A stretch of 64,000 nucleotides of DNA from Aplectana chamaeleonis (lineage: Eukaryota > Nematoda > Chromadorea > Rhabditida > Cosmocercidae). The notes beneath the pieces were generated by a model that saw only the letters and a list, made by a program, of their open reading frames with translations, ran no database searches and was not told the origin of the DNA. Where the stretch lies: positions 652,501-716,500 of the forward strand of contig JAPDOI010000020.1 in assembly GCA_029168955.1 (NCBI GenBank), read 5' to 3'. Positions within the stretch are counted from its first letter, which is position 1, and each line of letters opens with the position of its first letter. A program made the translations under genes and the position numbers. Below are positions 44,497 through 56,302 of the stretch, piece after piece.

Positions 44497-46000
44497 AGGC
44501 AGTGTTCACCGTACAAGACCGTATTCTAGTTTTTGATGTTTTTGAGTAGGCAAGTCCACCAAGTAGAGGATAATATGGAAAAGTCCCCTCCCAAAAAAAA
44601 ACTCTCAAATATCAGAAAAAAACTGCTAAGGAAACCTTCAGGATGTTCAATTATCCTCTGGTTCCGGGCCTGATTTAGTGTGTGCAATTGCGGACTTGCG
44701 TCGTGGGGCGCGGCGCACATCGCTTTCGTACGAGCTTCCACGCCCGTCCCTCATCAGCTGATCTTGCTGCATTTTCCTTGTTTTTTTCTTGTTTCTCACC
44801 TTTTTCTCAACAGTTTTTGTTTTTTAATGATACGTTTGTTACATTAGGACCGCTTGCTAATGTTTTGATTTCAGGAATAGCGGGACTCGTCGGCAACGAT
44901 CAGGAATCGCCAATTTTCGATATTTGTCTATTTTCATGTGAATTCTAAATTTAAACAAATTTTTTGTGTTTTTTTGCTTATTTATCTTTTTGCTGACAAG
45001 CTTTTCATTGATCGGTTACCTTGTCAGATTTTTTTTTATTGTTTAGGCAGGCTGGGTTCTTCAAAGACCGTCCTGGATGTGAGTTTTTTCCATTTCAAAG
45101 CATTTTTTCAGGTAAAATGACTCTAATGACGTATTTTTTTGTTGCTATGCATTTCCCAAAATCTTTTTGCTGTGCATGGGTCATGCCCAAATGATTTACC
45201 TGAAAAAATGATTTCAAATGAAAAAAAAAACTCACATCCAGGATGGTCTTTGGAGAATCCAGCCTACCTAAACAATAAAAAACTTCTGACAAGGTAACCG
45301 ATCAATGAAAAGCTCGCAAGCAAAAAGAGAAATAAGCAGGAAGCACAAAAATATGGTTTAAGTCTAGAAACCACATGGAAATAAAAAAAAAATACCGAAA
45401 ATTGGCGATTCCTGACCGTTGCCGACGATTCGCGCTATTCCTGAAATCAAAACATTAGCAAGCGGTCGTAATGTAACAAACGTATCATTTAAAAACCAAA
45501 ACCTGTTGAGAAAGAAGCGAGAAGTAAGAAAAAACAAGGAAAATGCAGCAAGATCAGCTGATTAGGGGCGGGTGCGGAAGCTCGTACCAAAGCGATGCGC
45601 CGCGCCCCACGACGCAAGTCCGCAAATGCACACACTAAATCAGGAGCGGAACCAGAGGGTACGTCTGCCTGTTGTGTTTTGCGCACTGCGGACTTACGAC
45701 AATCCAAATGTCGGAAATGGTTCTGCGCTTAAAATTTTTTAGGTGAATGAGTTTCTTGTCTGTTTCTTGTGCCCACTTAAAAAAACTAGGATGGTTCAAT
45801 GCACATTCTTGGATGAAGGAATCTTCTGGGATAAAAAGTATTCAAAATCTGGGCAACTGTTCCTCTGGTGAACCGAACAGTGGACAACTGTTATATGATG
45901 TAGGCGGTACGATCCAAAGGGTTGGCCGGTTCGCAGGATTTTCACCCACATTCTGGAGGTTTTTTGTCTGATTACCGTCCTCACCCTTCTTAGAAAGATC
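44497..46000. repeat. TTAA-flanked AGGCAGTG MITE, copy 3, interrupted by a foldback
   Basis: TTAA then AGGCAGTGTTCACC begins the element at 44497. Its sequence (GAGTAGGCAAGTCC, then TTCCTCTGGTGAA..AACTGTTA..GATCCAA) matches 57392-57833 on either side of the foldback at 44655-45660. The right end is not clearly found. Confidence 0.6.
44655..45660. mobile_element. 1-kb foldback element with 470-bp arms
   Basis: Arms 44655-45120 and 45191-45660 are inverted copies with modest divergence (for example GACTTGCGTCGTGGGGCGCG, and GATTTCAGGAATAGCG against CGCTATTCCTGAAATC), separated by a 70-bp loop. No transposase is visible. Transcription would give a long imperfect hairpin RNA. Confidence 0.85.
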
Positions 46001-46168
46001 TTAATCTTATGTTTCCCCGATCTAGGTCCGAAAATCCCTAATTGCTTCGGGTCCTTCAAGAAAAGTTCCTTTTCGTAGCTTTGTGAAGGGCAAAGGGATA
46101 CCCGAAAGTCAATGCATAGAGTGTTGGGAAAATTGATTGAGGTTAGGCTCAAAACTTCTTACTATGTA

Positions 46169-46660
46169 CAATACCGCCGCTATCCAAGGAGAAAAATGGG
46201 CGAAATGGGCAAAGTGGGCAACTAAAGCGTCTTCAGACCACAACACGCATCAACCTGCTCCGCTTTCAATTTTGAAAAGACCAAAATGTTCACCGTGACA
46301 CAATCTAACTAACTATTCGGGACAAAATTGAAATTCATCTATGAGAACGCCTTTTTAAGATAGAATTAGTTATGAGTTTGATAATGTTATCACAAGATAA
46401 CGATCCTATTCGGTCAGATACAAACGTACGCAATCTCTGGCATGGTCAAAATGGAAATGTATTTCTCCTGGAAAAAATAATGTGGCTCTCAAATCTTGCG
46501 AAATATTTTTACACGGTCTACTAGCTCACGACATGCTGTGCATTATGACGTTTTCGAAATTGAAGACGGAGCACTTCGAGGCGTGTTGTGGTCGAAAGAC
46601 GCTTTAGTTGCCCACTTTGCCCATTTCGCCCATTTTGTCCCTTGGATAGTGGCGGTATTG
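46169..46660. repeat. TA-flanked CAATACCGCC MITE with about 100-bp inverted ends
   Basis: TA|CAATACCGCCGCTATCCAAGG at left and CCTTGGATAGTGGCGGTATTG|TA at right. Inner arms pair through GGGCGAAATGGGCAAAGTGG and GACCACAACACGC. No coding content. Confidence 0.82.
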
Positions 46661-46662
46661 TA

Positions 46663-47234
46663 GTTTTCGGGGGTGCTGATTATAACTTCGTTAAATTTGA
46701 TGATTTATTTTCGAAAATTCCGGCTTTTCGAAAGTTTTGAGTCTAATCCGGATTTTTCTGAACACCCTGAAAATCTCCTCACCTCCCCGTGAAGCATTGA
46801 AAAGGCATTCAGGAAGATTTAAGCACGAATCACTTGTGTAGTGTCTTTACAACAACGAAAACATGGTTTTCCAAATAAACTGGCACGGGTAAAACAGTCC
46901 TTAGTAGGTCACTATTTGTAAGACGATAGAATGATATGATGCGATTCGGAGTTTCAAGAACGAAGGAAGAATCAATGAATTCCCCAAACATTTGTGCCTG
47001 TGCACTTGTAGTCCAAGTGTCCAAATCGTAGACTAAAGACTTGATTATGCATGGTCAAAAATCTCCGGTCAAAAGCATATAAATGTTCCCTGCAGGAAAC
47101 AGCTCAACAACTCAAATCATTCTTCAAATACTCGTATTCTTCTTTTGGAAGGGAGCGTGGTGGTTGTTTATCGTGATCACATAGAGAAGCTGCTCCGTTG
47201 TTCCTTCCGGCCTCCTGAATATAGATTACTTCTC
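46663..47234. other. No gene seen
   Basis: AT-rich flank of the Tc3-like relic. A possible terminal motif CCAAGTGTCC (about 47010) matches in inverse TGGACACTTA near 48260, but the match is short. Confidence 0.35.
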
Positions 47235-48244
47235 TCATCCTGTGCATTGAAGCAGACAAGAAACCTCAACTCGCAGAGAACCCCGATTTGGCATCGACTC
47301 AACCAGTCTTCTCAGCACTTGTGAATCCAAATTTCTCCATGTCTGGACAATGGCAGCTTTGAGGTCTCCTACGCTATCGTATGTACGCTCACTACCGTAA
47401 ATGTGGCGCACAAGGACGCTCCAAAAGTTTTCCATGGGATTGACGTCAGGAGAGAGAGATTCCATGACGGTCACGTTCTGCTCCTCAAACCACGTTCTTG
47501 TAGAACGACTCACGTGGATAGCGGCATTATCTTGCTGGAAAATGACCCTTCCGTTCAGCAAGTAAAGGTAGCAAGTGAAGTCTCAAGACATCTTGGTAGT
47601 CGGCTGAGTTCATGCGAGCAGATGTAAAGGCGATCTCGAGCACCCCGCCTTGGTGGAATCCGCCCCATACCATGACCGTACCGCAACCGAAGTTCCGCCG
47701 ACTGAAAAACAGTGGCTCCAGCGTGGATCTCTCCAGAAATACCGTTCAAGTCAAATTTTCTCTCTTCGAAGAAGATCACTTAAACACGAAATTATGCCCT
47801 CAGAATTTCCACAAAATTAGTGCTTATCTTGGACCAATCTGCTGCCATATTGTTCCCCACAAACTGAAGCCGTGCCGATTTGTGTGCGTCGGCAAGTCGA
47901 GGAGCTGGACGAAGGCGACAATGCACGATGTTGATGTTCCTCCAAATAGCCCTCCAGACCGTCATTCTTGACACAGGACTCGGTTAATCGACTCCAACTT
48001 CGCCTGTAGTCATTGTCGAGTTGGGCACAAGCCGTCCAATGCGACGTTCTTCCTGAGGTGATAGCTTTTTTGGCCTCCCAGATCTCTTCTTGTGACCGTT
48101 CGAATCAGTATCATGGAGAAATCTGTCGAGGACTCTTAAAGGACGGCATAATTGCTCGGCTATCTTTCGATTGCTCAATCCTGCCGTATGCAGAGCGCAA
48201 ATTTGAGCCTGTTCGGCTTCAGAAAGATGAGACCCACGTGGCAT
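47235..48244 (-). pseudogene. Tc3-like transposase pseudogene
   Basis: The N-terminal frame (48244-47984) starts MPRGSHLSEAEQAQI and contains the HTH GLSNRKIAEQLCRPLRVLDRF and GRPKKLSPQEERRIGRL, as in Tc3. The middle frame (47974-47792) has SRMTVWRAIWRNINI and HKSARLQFVGNNM. The frame 47779-47555 has IFFEERKFDLNG. The C-terminal frame (47561-47235) has VIFQQDNAAIHVSRSTR and SPDVNPMENFWSVLVR, carrying the second Asp and the final acidic region of the DDE triad. The combined span of about 336 codons matches a full Tc3 transposase, but at least three frame breaks make it inactive. Confidence 0.87.
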
Positions 48245-48284
48245 TTATGTGATAAATAGTGGACACTTAGTACTTTATACTTAA

Positions 48285-48722
48285 AGGCAGTGTCCACGAT
48301 TAAAAACGTTTTCGTGTTTTCAAAAGAAAACGAAGGTTTAGAGCCTGATTGTTCCATCAGTGAAGAGAGAATCATGGAAAACGCTGCGAAACATCCAAAA
48401 TCAGCTCACCTTCTTGAAAGCCACATTTCAACGGTGGATCAGTTGCGCGGGCATCGTCCTGAAGTAGACAGCGTTTGCAAATGCGCCCCAATGCTAAAAC
48501 TCAGCTGCGCTCGCGCTCCAATGCTAATGTAGAAGCGGACTAAACTGTTCCTCGGAAAACTCGACCGCGAGCGGAAGGGCTACCGCGAGCGGACTTCGGA
48601 GCCATGTGGAGCTCTTTCGGGCTCGTTTTAATTCAGTCTTTCGACCCCAGGGCTCCAATGACACCCTGAATTTTCGATTTTCGGCCAAAAACCGAGGACG
48701 AAATTAATCGTGGACACTGCCT
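48285..48722. repeat. TTAA-flanked AGGCAGTG MITE, copy 4
   Basis: TTAA|AGGCAGTGTCCACGATTAA at left and TTAATCGTGGACACTGCCT|TTAA at right; exact 19-bp inverted ends and intact TTAA flanks. Confidence 0.82.
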
Positions 48723-48726
48723 TTAA

Positions 48727-50954
48727 TAGTTGAAACGAGAACTTTTTGCGAAAAAAAGTCATTGGTACCTTACCCGAAGTGCGTCTATACTTTTGATACC
48801 GCCATTTTGAAGGCTGTATGCCAAATTTACCTAATTTTTTAACATTTTTCATCGACATTGTTTTGACAAGGGTTTCAAGCCATGCTGAGTTTGGATATAA
48901 CCATAAGGCTTGGATAGCGTTTGTGCGGATTTGGAATTCTACAGTCTCGGAGGTGCGTCTATACTTATGATACGCACTGTATGTTCACTTGCGTGGGGTA
49001 ATCGATTTTTTCGACCAGTGATAGACCTTCCGAACGAAGAATCAATTTTTCCAAATTGATGAAATTTATTTGACTGTCCAGAGAATCGACTCGAAGTGGA
49101 ACTCTAGAATTTCGATCGTGCCGCGCCGCGTGGTGATAAGTTTAAGATTTCGCCGGTACTATAAACGACGCCCTATACAAGTGCTCGGTTGAAGTTGATC
49201 GGGGAGCGGCTCGGCAGCATGTAGTGCAGATGCATCGACTTACCCCGCGTAGATCGACACTGGAAGCCGTAAAAACTTGAAATTATCATAGTTCCTTCGC
49301 ATGCGGGTGCGCAGCGGAGGTCAGAGATAGGGAAAGAGCGGAGCGCATATGGAGGCAGCAGCATCGCGCGCGCCGCACGCCCCATGAAACACGGGAATTT
49401 TGATTTCCCACAGATGCTACATAAACTCATTCTTGCCGCGCATGCGACCAACCGTATTTCGGTTCTTATTGCTCACCGGGACGCGTTGCGACAAATGTGC
49501 TATAAAGGAATGTCTATACTCTGTTCAAATCAAGTCATCCAGTGGGGAGCTCAAAGATCCAGACACTCTTTCTCTGTGTCTCTGAGCTTGCAGCGCTGGA
49601 CCGCTATGCGCGACAGAGACTCAGAGCAAGAATGTCTGCCCCTTTGGGCTCCCCATTAGCTGACTCGCTCTGAGCATAGTATAGCTGTGCCAGCTAAAAA
49701 TCAGTACGCATTCATCGCGTGCTGCACTCAAGCCCAGTCGCAAGTCTCGCGGCTACGCGACGCGATGTCACACGACAGATGCTATTCGTAGCTATCGATC
49801 AATACTCGCAGATAGCGCCTGATCGCGTCGCAATGAGACCCCGAAATACTACGAGGTGCTGCTCATACTTTCCCGCGACGAGCGACGCGGCAATGTTTGT
49901 CAACCAAATCGATCTGAAATGGACTCGGTAAAAGACAACTCTCTTTGTGGCATCTAGAGGCAAGTACGCGCCGTGCCCCTGCAGGATTTATACCTCAGCA
50001 CGCTTCAAATAGGGATCGAAGCGCGATGTGATATGAATCAATACTTATGAATACCGCGATATCGCGAAACGTCACAATGAGAGCGCATGATCAAGTCCTA
50101 TAGCCCGCCAATCCATTCTAATCGCAGCGATTGGATTTGCGAAACGAATACGACGCGCAAGGCTTGGATTGATACGATGCTCCATAATGTCGCTAAATGA
50201 CAAGCGCGACTGTGACAACTGTGACATGGCAGAGACTGACCATCGAAAATGTCACTTATAGCATATGTCCCTCTTCTGAGGCGTGAGGCGTTCTCAGCGC
50301 AGATGCTGTGAGCGAGGAGTGACGGCGGCGAGAAGTTTGAAAGGCGGTCTAAAGTTGCGATTTAGTTCGCGCGACATCACGCGCTGCTTGAAGACCCCAG
50401 TGACTGGCTAGTTGCACTTCAGCACATAGACGTCGAACCTCTTCTTTATGTTCACAGATCTTTAAGTACACAACACCATCTGGCTGTAGACGTCATCAGA
50501 ATAGGCTGTTGGAATGGACTGCAAATTGCTGAAAATTGGAGCAGCAGGAAATTCCATTGCCGAAAAACCTCGAAAAATGCCGTGCATGAGTAATGGTGTT
50601 CCTCAATGGCATGCGTCCGGCTGTTGGGCTTCATAATACACAGACCAGAAGGTGGGACACGTTTGTAATAGAATAAGGCTAACGACTGGGGCAGAAATAG
50701 AACTCGAGCCAGGTGGCTGAAAGGATGTCTCTCACGTTTTAGTCTAGTAGTGAATTTTCAAAACCCTGAACCCTACGAGAGGTGGGGGCTGAGTCTAATC
50801 GCAACCATACGCCATCGTTTCTTTGCAGCTGCTATGGAAATTTTCGAGCTGGGTTACGGAAGGGTTTATCAATTAGGATCGAGCCATTTACCAGAGATTT
50901 ACTAAGGGAAAAATGTGGCAAGAAAGGGGCTCAATGAAAAACGTTCTCGGGGAC
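48727..50954. other. No gene; decayed GC-rich palindromes
   Basis: TATACTTTTGATACCGCC (48787) and TATACTTATGATACGC (48961) are near repeats. 49290-49385 is a diverged CTATAAAACG-type interior. 49700-49900 has GCGACGCGATGTCA and CGACGAGCGACGCGGC pieces of the ATCATACTT family. No coding support. Confidence 0.4.
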
Positions 50955-50958
50955 CTAA

Positions 50959-51282
50959 AGACAGTGTTCACGATTAATATTATATTCGAGTTCAATTCAG
51001 AAATGGGGTTGTTTGGTCGCTCAGCCATCAAATAGTGAAGAAACAGCGAAGTTGTCTGGCATTTTGGCATTAAAAAAGTCCACGGCGCCAAAAGCTCGCC
51101 AAAACGGGGGGCGGGGCGAGCTAAGCAGGCGTACTGGGCTAACGAAATTTTCACTTCGGGGAAGTTTTTATCGAATTCTGGTCCGTTTTCGCTGCATTCT
51201 TCTACACTATCCCCTCCAGCATCTGCAAGCGTAGTGTTTCGCACTGAAAATTCGAGAACGAGATTTATCGTGAACACTGCCT
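50959..51282. repeat. AGGCAGTG MITE, copy 5
   Basis: AGACAGTGTTCACGATTAAT at left and TTTATCGTGAACACTGCCT at right. Flanks CTAA and TTGA are each one base from TTAA. Confidence 0.7.
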
Positions 51283-51814
51283 TTGACGCGACTCTGAGTT
51301 TGTCAGTTCCAAGAGACCTTAGCAAGTTTAGTTCGAAGCCTTCCAACCGAGCAAATTTCCGGGACGACTTGTGACCTTTGACGAACTGCAAAACGCACGA
51401 CAGACGAAGTCTCAGATCTAGCTAAAAACTTATGCTTGGGGGGAATGTTTGAAGTGCCCAACCGTTATTTGAAATTTATCAATTGATTTTCGTAACCTAT
51501 GATAAATCTAAGAATATTGAGGAACTGAATCCACATTCGCATTCAGAACAACGAATTCCCTCGAGAAAAAAGTTTACAGCCAAGTCGCAAAAATCTTTCT
51601 GAACGCTCAGAAAATTGCCTGGTGAACCTTTAAATTTCGATCCAACGGCGAAAACCCGCAATAACTCATTTGAGAAAACTCCGCCGCAAGCTCTGTCCGC
51701 GCACCCCACTTCATTATGAAGTTGAGCTTCAACTCCACCCCCTTTTTGGGAACCTTCCAACGTTTGCTTGACCGTTGTTCAAGGCAATGCAGCTTATTGG
51801 CCTGTGATACTTAA

Positions 51815-52369
51815 AGGCATCGTACGCGCAAAAAACCGTATCTCATTTTTTTCATGTTTTTGTGCAGGCAATCCTCTGACATACAGAATAAGAGTGGAAA
51901 GGCTCTACAAAATCATTGACTTTTGCGAAAAAACTCATCTTGAAATGTCTCGAATTATTCACTTCCCACCCCTCCGTCGATTTCGGTGTGTCTGGTGCAA
52001 TACGTCTGAAGTTTTTTTCGCAAACGTTGGATGTGTTTTTTGCTTCAAACTTATTAGGTGGGTGAATTCCTGTTGCCTCTTGTTTACTGGAACTTATTCT
52101 GAAAAATAAAGTATCCATTGGGCAAGTTTGGATGTTAGAATTTCCCGAATTAAAAATTTCAAATGCTGAATCATCCGCGCATGTGGTGGCGCTTCTGTTC
52201 CTTGTGCTAGATGGTTGGTGAAAATTGGTGGCGGATCGTCGCTTTGAACCACTCCAACTTCAGAACCTCATGTTTTTGACGCGCAGAACTTCACCAACGT
52301 GGTCCTCCGGGCTCAATCATGAAATTGAGCCTGAAAAATGGATATTGGTTTTCAGCGCGAACGATGCCT
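51815..52369. repeat. TTAA-flanked AGGCATCG MITE
   Basis: TTAA|AGGCATCGTACGCGC at left and GCGCGAACGATGCCT|TTAA at right. Variant ends of the AGGCAG family. A right-half fragment of the AGGCAGTG family follows at 52389-52512. Confidence 0.72.
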
Positions 52370-52514
52370 TTAAGAGGCGGGCTGATACTTAAGGATTTCG
52401 TGTACTTCTGGTGCGTTTTTCTCAATTTCTACGTCATTTTAGTTCTACCCGGGGGCCACTTAATCAATATAGCGAACAATCTCAAAATTGAAGATTATCG
52501 TGAACACTGCCTTT

Positions 52515-52840
52515 AAATGGCAGGGCACCTACCGTAACCTACAGTACACCTCAAAGTTTTGATAAGCGGACCCCAGAATCGTGTTCAACAACCTAGATTA
52601 TCCCTACACACAAGTTCTGCGCGAAATCCGAAGAAAATGTGTCAAAATACCCTATAATAGCATACCTACCCTGATGGGTAGGTATGCTTACCTCTTCGCG
52701 ATTCCTTGAAAAACGACTATAACTTTTTTAGAGTGGTTTTAGGCAGCTGATGAGGGCATATTCAAATTCTGCGTCGAAGATGGTTCTAGAAAAGTCCATT
52801 TCATTCGGAATGGTCGAGCTGACTAAAAGCAGTTCTATTG
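52515..52840. repeat. Truncated CTNAG MITE
   Basis: The right end AGCAGTTCTATTG|TTAG and the arm GGCAGCTGATGAGGGCATATTC belong to the CTNAG family. The left end is missing. Confidence 0.55.
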
Positions 52841-53044
52841 TTAGCTTAGCAAGAGCAACCTAACTCTTTATGATCGCCCTCAGGTTCAATGTGTTTTTCA
52901 GATGTCAATTTGTGAATGACTCATGTTGTCAGCGTTTTGATTCCGTTTTTATATTTCTCTGATGGTTTTGCTGTATTATTCTATCACGGCTGTCTTAAAT
53001 AGACGTAAATAAATCAAATTAAATCAAAGACACAAGACATCCAG

Positions 53045-53484
53045 AAAATCATTCTCAAGTTTTCATTCTTATCTTGAAGAGGGTCATACTCTGATCACAA
53101 AGCTATCTCTGAAATCGTCCAAGTCTCTCTACGAGCGATGATATGGCTACTTGAAAATCTTTGTAGTTTGAGGGCGAAAATTTGGTGCACGAGTTCTCTC
53201 AGGCCTGTATTTCTGTTTATTCGCAGTCGCGGAACGAGAGCAAAACAGGATGAGCAGATAGATTGGAAGGGGAGTGAAGAACGACGACTCGGTCGAAAAT
53301 CATCCATCCATCTAGCCTCTATTGAGATCGAAATCAGAAAGGGGGCAGGGGCCCGTGGTGGTCGCTTGTATCTCTCTTATTTGGAGGAATTGAGATCTCG
53401 CATTTGTCACGTCTCATATGGGAGGGGTCTTCTACACAATTACATGAAAATCTCAAAATTCTTATCTGAGGGTGTACTGTGCCT
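53045..53484. repeat. AGGTACAG/AGGCACAG-end MITE joined to the next element
   Basis: Ends GGTGTACTGTGCCT|TTAA at the right, which is the inverse of the left end at 22161. The interior matches 19620-20072 (CTGATCACAAAG, GAGTTCTCTCAGGCCTG). The TTAA is shared with the following MITE. Confidence 0.6.
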
Positions 53485-53488
53485 TTAA

Positions 53489-53966
53489 AGGCAGTGTTTA
53501 CGATCGAAATCTGTTTTCCCGCCTGTCTTGAAAACGGCCCCATGCTGATTCCAATGATATCTCTGAAATCGCACAAGACTCTCAGGGAACGGAGTTATGG
53601 TCCCTCAAATATTGAGCTAAGGAAACATGGAGGACGAGTTGTCCGAGGCTTGTAACTTCCGTCTTTTGCAGCCGATGTATGCGAGCTGCCATGAGTAAAG
53701 AGAGAAGTTGGGAATAAATAGAAGAACGGGCCTTTTGATCGGGAACCATCGCTCATATCACAATCTTGAGCATTCATTTGTTCACGTCGGTGGGCGTGGA
53801 AAGTGCATCTGGGGGTGACGAGCTGATGGGTGTTCAACTTTGGGGCCGTAGGGGACCGTTCCGATCTCATTTTTCTCAGTTTTTTCAGCGTTAGGGTTCC
53901 GCTAGGCCCTGCAGCTGCCGATTTCCACCAAAAAATCAGACTTGGTTCTTATCGTGGACACTGCCT
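53489..53966. repeat. TTAA-flanked AGGCAGTG MITE, copy 6
   Basis: AGGCAGTGTTTACGATCG at left and TTATCGTGGACACTGCCT at right, with TTAA on each side. Closest relative is 20792-21277. Confidence 0.82.
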
Positions 53967-53970
53967 TTAA

Positions 53971-54580
53971 AGGCAGTGTTCACGATGATTTTCTCATCCG
54001 AGTTTATCACTCAAAAGAATGCGTTGGCAACCAAGTGTTATCAAAATTACGAAGAAATAGCGAGAAACGCACTAAAACGTCTTATTTCAGTGACATTCTT
54101 TTCTGGCCTGGACTAGTTTTCCGGTTGAATGAATATGTCCGCGTTGGTTGTCGCCGGTGAAAAATGGGGCTAACCAAAAATGTGGAGTATTTTAGGCAGA
54201 ACAGTATGAGTTAGGGTCTGAAGGAAGCAACGAAGCAACACAAAATAGAGATTCGCAAAAGACGGATCCACAAACAAATTCATTGCCACAACAAACAGCT
54301 CCACTGAGAGTAAAGGAGCGGAGTGAGAGTAAGGCCGCGATCATACTTCCCGCGACCAGCCACAGCGACAATGCATATCAGCCATATCGATTCTTGGTCG
54401 ATATTTATGATAAACGTTGCGTCACATCGCTCGTCGCTGGAAGTATGATCCCGGCCTAAAGGATTTCGTGCCCTTCTGGTGCGTTTTTCTCGATTTCTTC
54501 CTCATTTCAGTTCTACTCCAGGGCCAAACAATCGATTTAGCGATTAATCTCAAAATCGAAGATTATCGTGAACACTGCCT
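53971..54580. repeat. TTAA-flanked AGGCAGTG MITE, copy 7, with a nested palindrome
   Basis: AGGCAGTGTTCACGATGA at left and GATTATCGTGAACACTGCCT at right, with TTAA before and TCAA after. A 126-bp palindrome is inserted at 54332-54457. Confidence 0.75.
54332..54457. repeat. AGGCCG-ATCATACTT palindromic MITE (nested)
   Basis: AGGCCGCGATCATACTTCC at left is inverted against GGAAGTATGATCCCGGCCT at right. The centre has CATATCGATTCTTGGTCGATAT. Confidence 0.75.
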
Positions 54581-54584
54581 TCAA

Positions 54585-55132
54585 AGGCAGTGGTCACGAT
54601 GAAAAACGTTATCGAAAAAACTACAAAAATCAGCTTAGATCAAAAACAGCTGAAAAACTATGAAGGTAGCGCGGTGAAAAAAGGTCTACAAATAGAGTTT
54701 CTAGGGCCCAAAGAAGCTAGTTCGTGCACACGTGCACAGCGATGACGAAACAGATCGCAGTCTCATGCCGAGCAGTCAAAAACCATCGACATTCAGAGGA
54801 CGAAATAAATGCAAATTGAACGAATAAAAACAGTTGAATAATGAAAGCATCACTTCAGTCAATGTTTTTGACTAGATGTGTACATAAATTTGAAGGTTCA
54901 TTGATTGACATTCAATTTCAAGCTAGCTGATGTTCTTGATATAAGAGGTCATCGATGCCGATGATGTGGAGAGGGCTCGTCCACCATCAAAAGACAAGAA
55001 AGTTCAGGTTTCAATTTCGGCCCAAAACAGTGGTTTTTTCGCGATTTTTTCTTATAGGTCCTACTACTCAAGACCCAGGAAAGGATTTGGAGAGAAAAAG
55101 ACGACAAGCATATTTGATCGCGACCACTGCCT
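54585..55132. repeat. AGGCAGTG MITE, copy 8
   Basis: AGGCAGTGGTCACGATGA at left and GATCGCGACCACTGCCT|TTAA at right. Shares its left TCAA with the preceding element. Confidence 0.72.
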
Positions 55133-55355
55133 TTAAGTTGGTGTGTTTACCGCGGAAAACTTGCCTGGTGCTACTGAAGAAATGCCCCAAAAGCTACATC
55201 TGTAGTGCACGCTTGTTCTGGTCCTATTATTTTGTGCTTAGCTTACTATTTTACTACTTCCCACATCCAAAGAAGTCGTACAAAAGTTCACGAACGCCAT
55301 AAATCGCAATCACACACACCCTTTTATGTATAAACGCAGCTTTGTTCACCTCTAA

Positions 55356-56299
55356 CAAGGAAACTACTATAGCTCATACTAACAATTCCAAACGAAATGT
55401 ACTTTTCTAGTACCATTTTCGGACGTGAAGTCAAAATATGCCAATCGCAGCTGCCTATACTCACTCTGAAAAAGTTATGAGCGTTTCTAAAGATTCGCGG
55501 CAAGGTGAGGGTACCCCCATGGATTTGCGGGATGTTTTTGAGCTTTTTTTCAGATTTTGCTAAAAACATTTATGTAGGAAAAATCTTGGATGCCGAACAC
55601 GAATCTGGGGTTCGCTTGTCAAACTTTCAAGGTTTACTGTAGGTTACTGTAGGTCAAATGCTATTTAGGAGACGAAACCCACCTTAATAATTTGAAAACC
55701 GACAAATGAACATCGAATTCGTGTTCAGCACCACAAATAAACCCCACTTAGTAACTTTTAGACAAATCTGAGACTTCGAGCAAACTACCGTATACCCACC
55801 GTAATCTACCGTAAGCAGTCGAAAATCGATAAACTGACATTAGATTCGTGTTCTGCACTCCAAATAACTCCCAGAAGATCGATTTGAGCCACATCTGTCG
55901 TCACATTCCGTAAATCGTCAAAAAGTCAATTTTGCCGTCATTTTTTTTCTGCAGATGGGAAGCTTTGAACAAATCTAGTCGAAAACTCTGGAAAAATGAC
56001 AAATAAACCTCAGATTCGTGACCAGCACTCCGAATAGCTTTCACACAAAAGTTGCCTAGGGGGTTGTTTTGAGCGCTGAACACGATTAGGAGGTCCGCTT
56101 CCGGATTTTCGTCTAATTATTGCGTTTTTTTTGGTGGGTACAATATGTACGAAAATCCGAGAAAAAACATCTATAACTTCTTTTTTCAGAGTGATTCTAG
56201 GCAGTCGCGTAGGGCATATTCGAACTCTACATCGAAAAACGATTCTAGAAAAGTATATTTCGATCGCAGTGGCTAGTTTGGCTAATAGTAGTTTCCTTG
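55356..56299. repeat. CTNAG-flanked CAAGGAAAC MITE, copy 3
   Basis: CTAA|CAAGGAAACTACTAT at left and ATAGTAGTTTCCTTG|TAAG at right, a perfect TAA duplication in CTAAG. The interior contains two inverted cores GAACACGAATCTGGGG and AGATTCGTGTTCTGC. Confidence 0.82.
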
Positions 56300-56302
56300 T
56301 AA

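Noticed and set aside
53138..53488. 116-codon plus-strand frame
   Set aside because: Falls wholly inside MITE sequence shared with 19620-20072 and 22817-23145.
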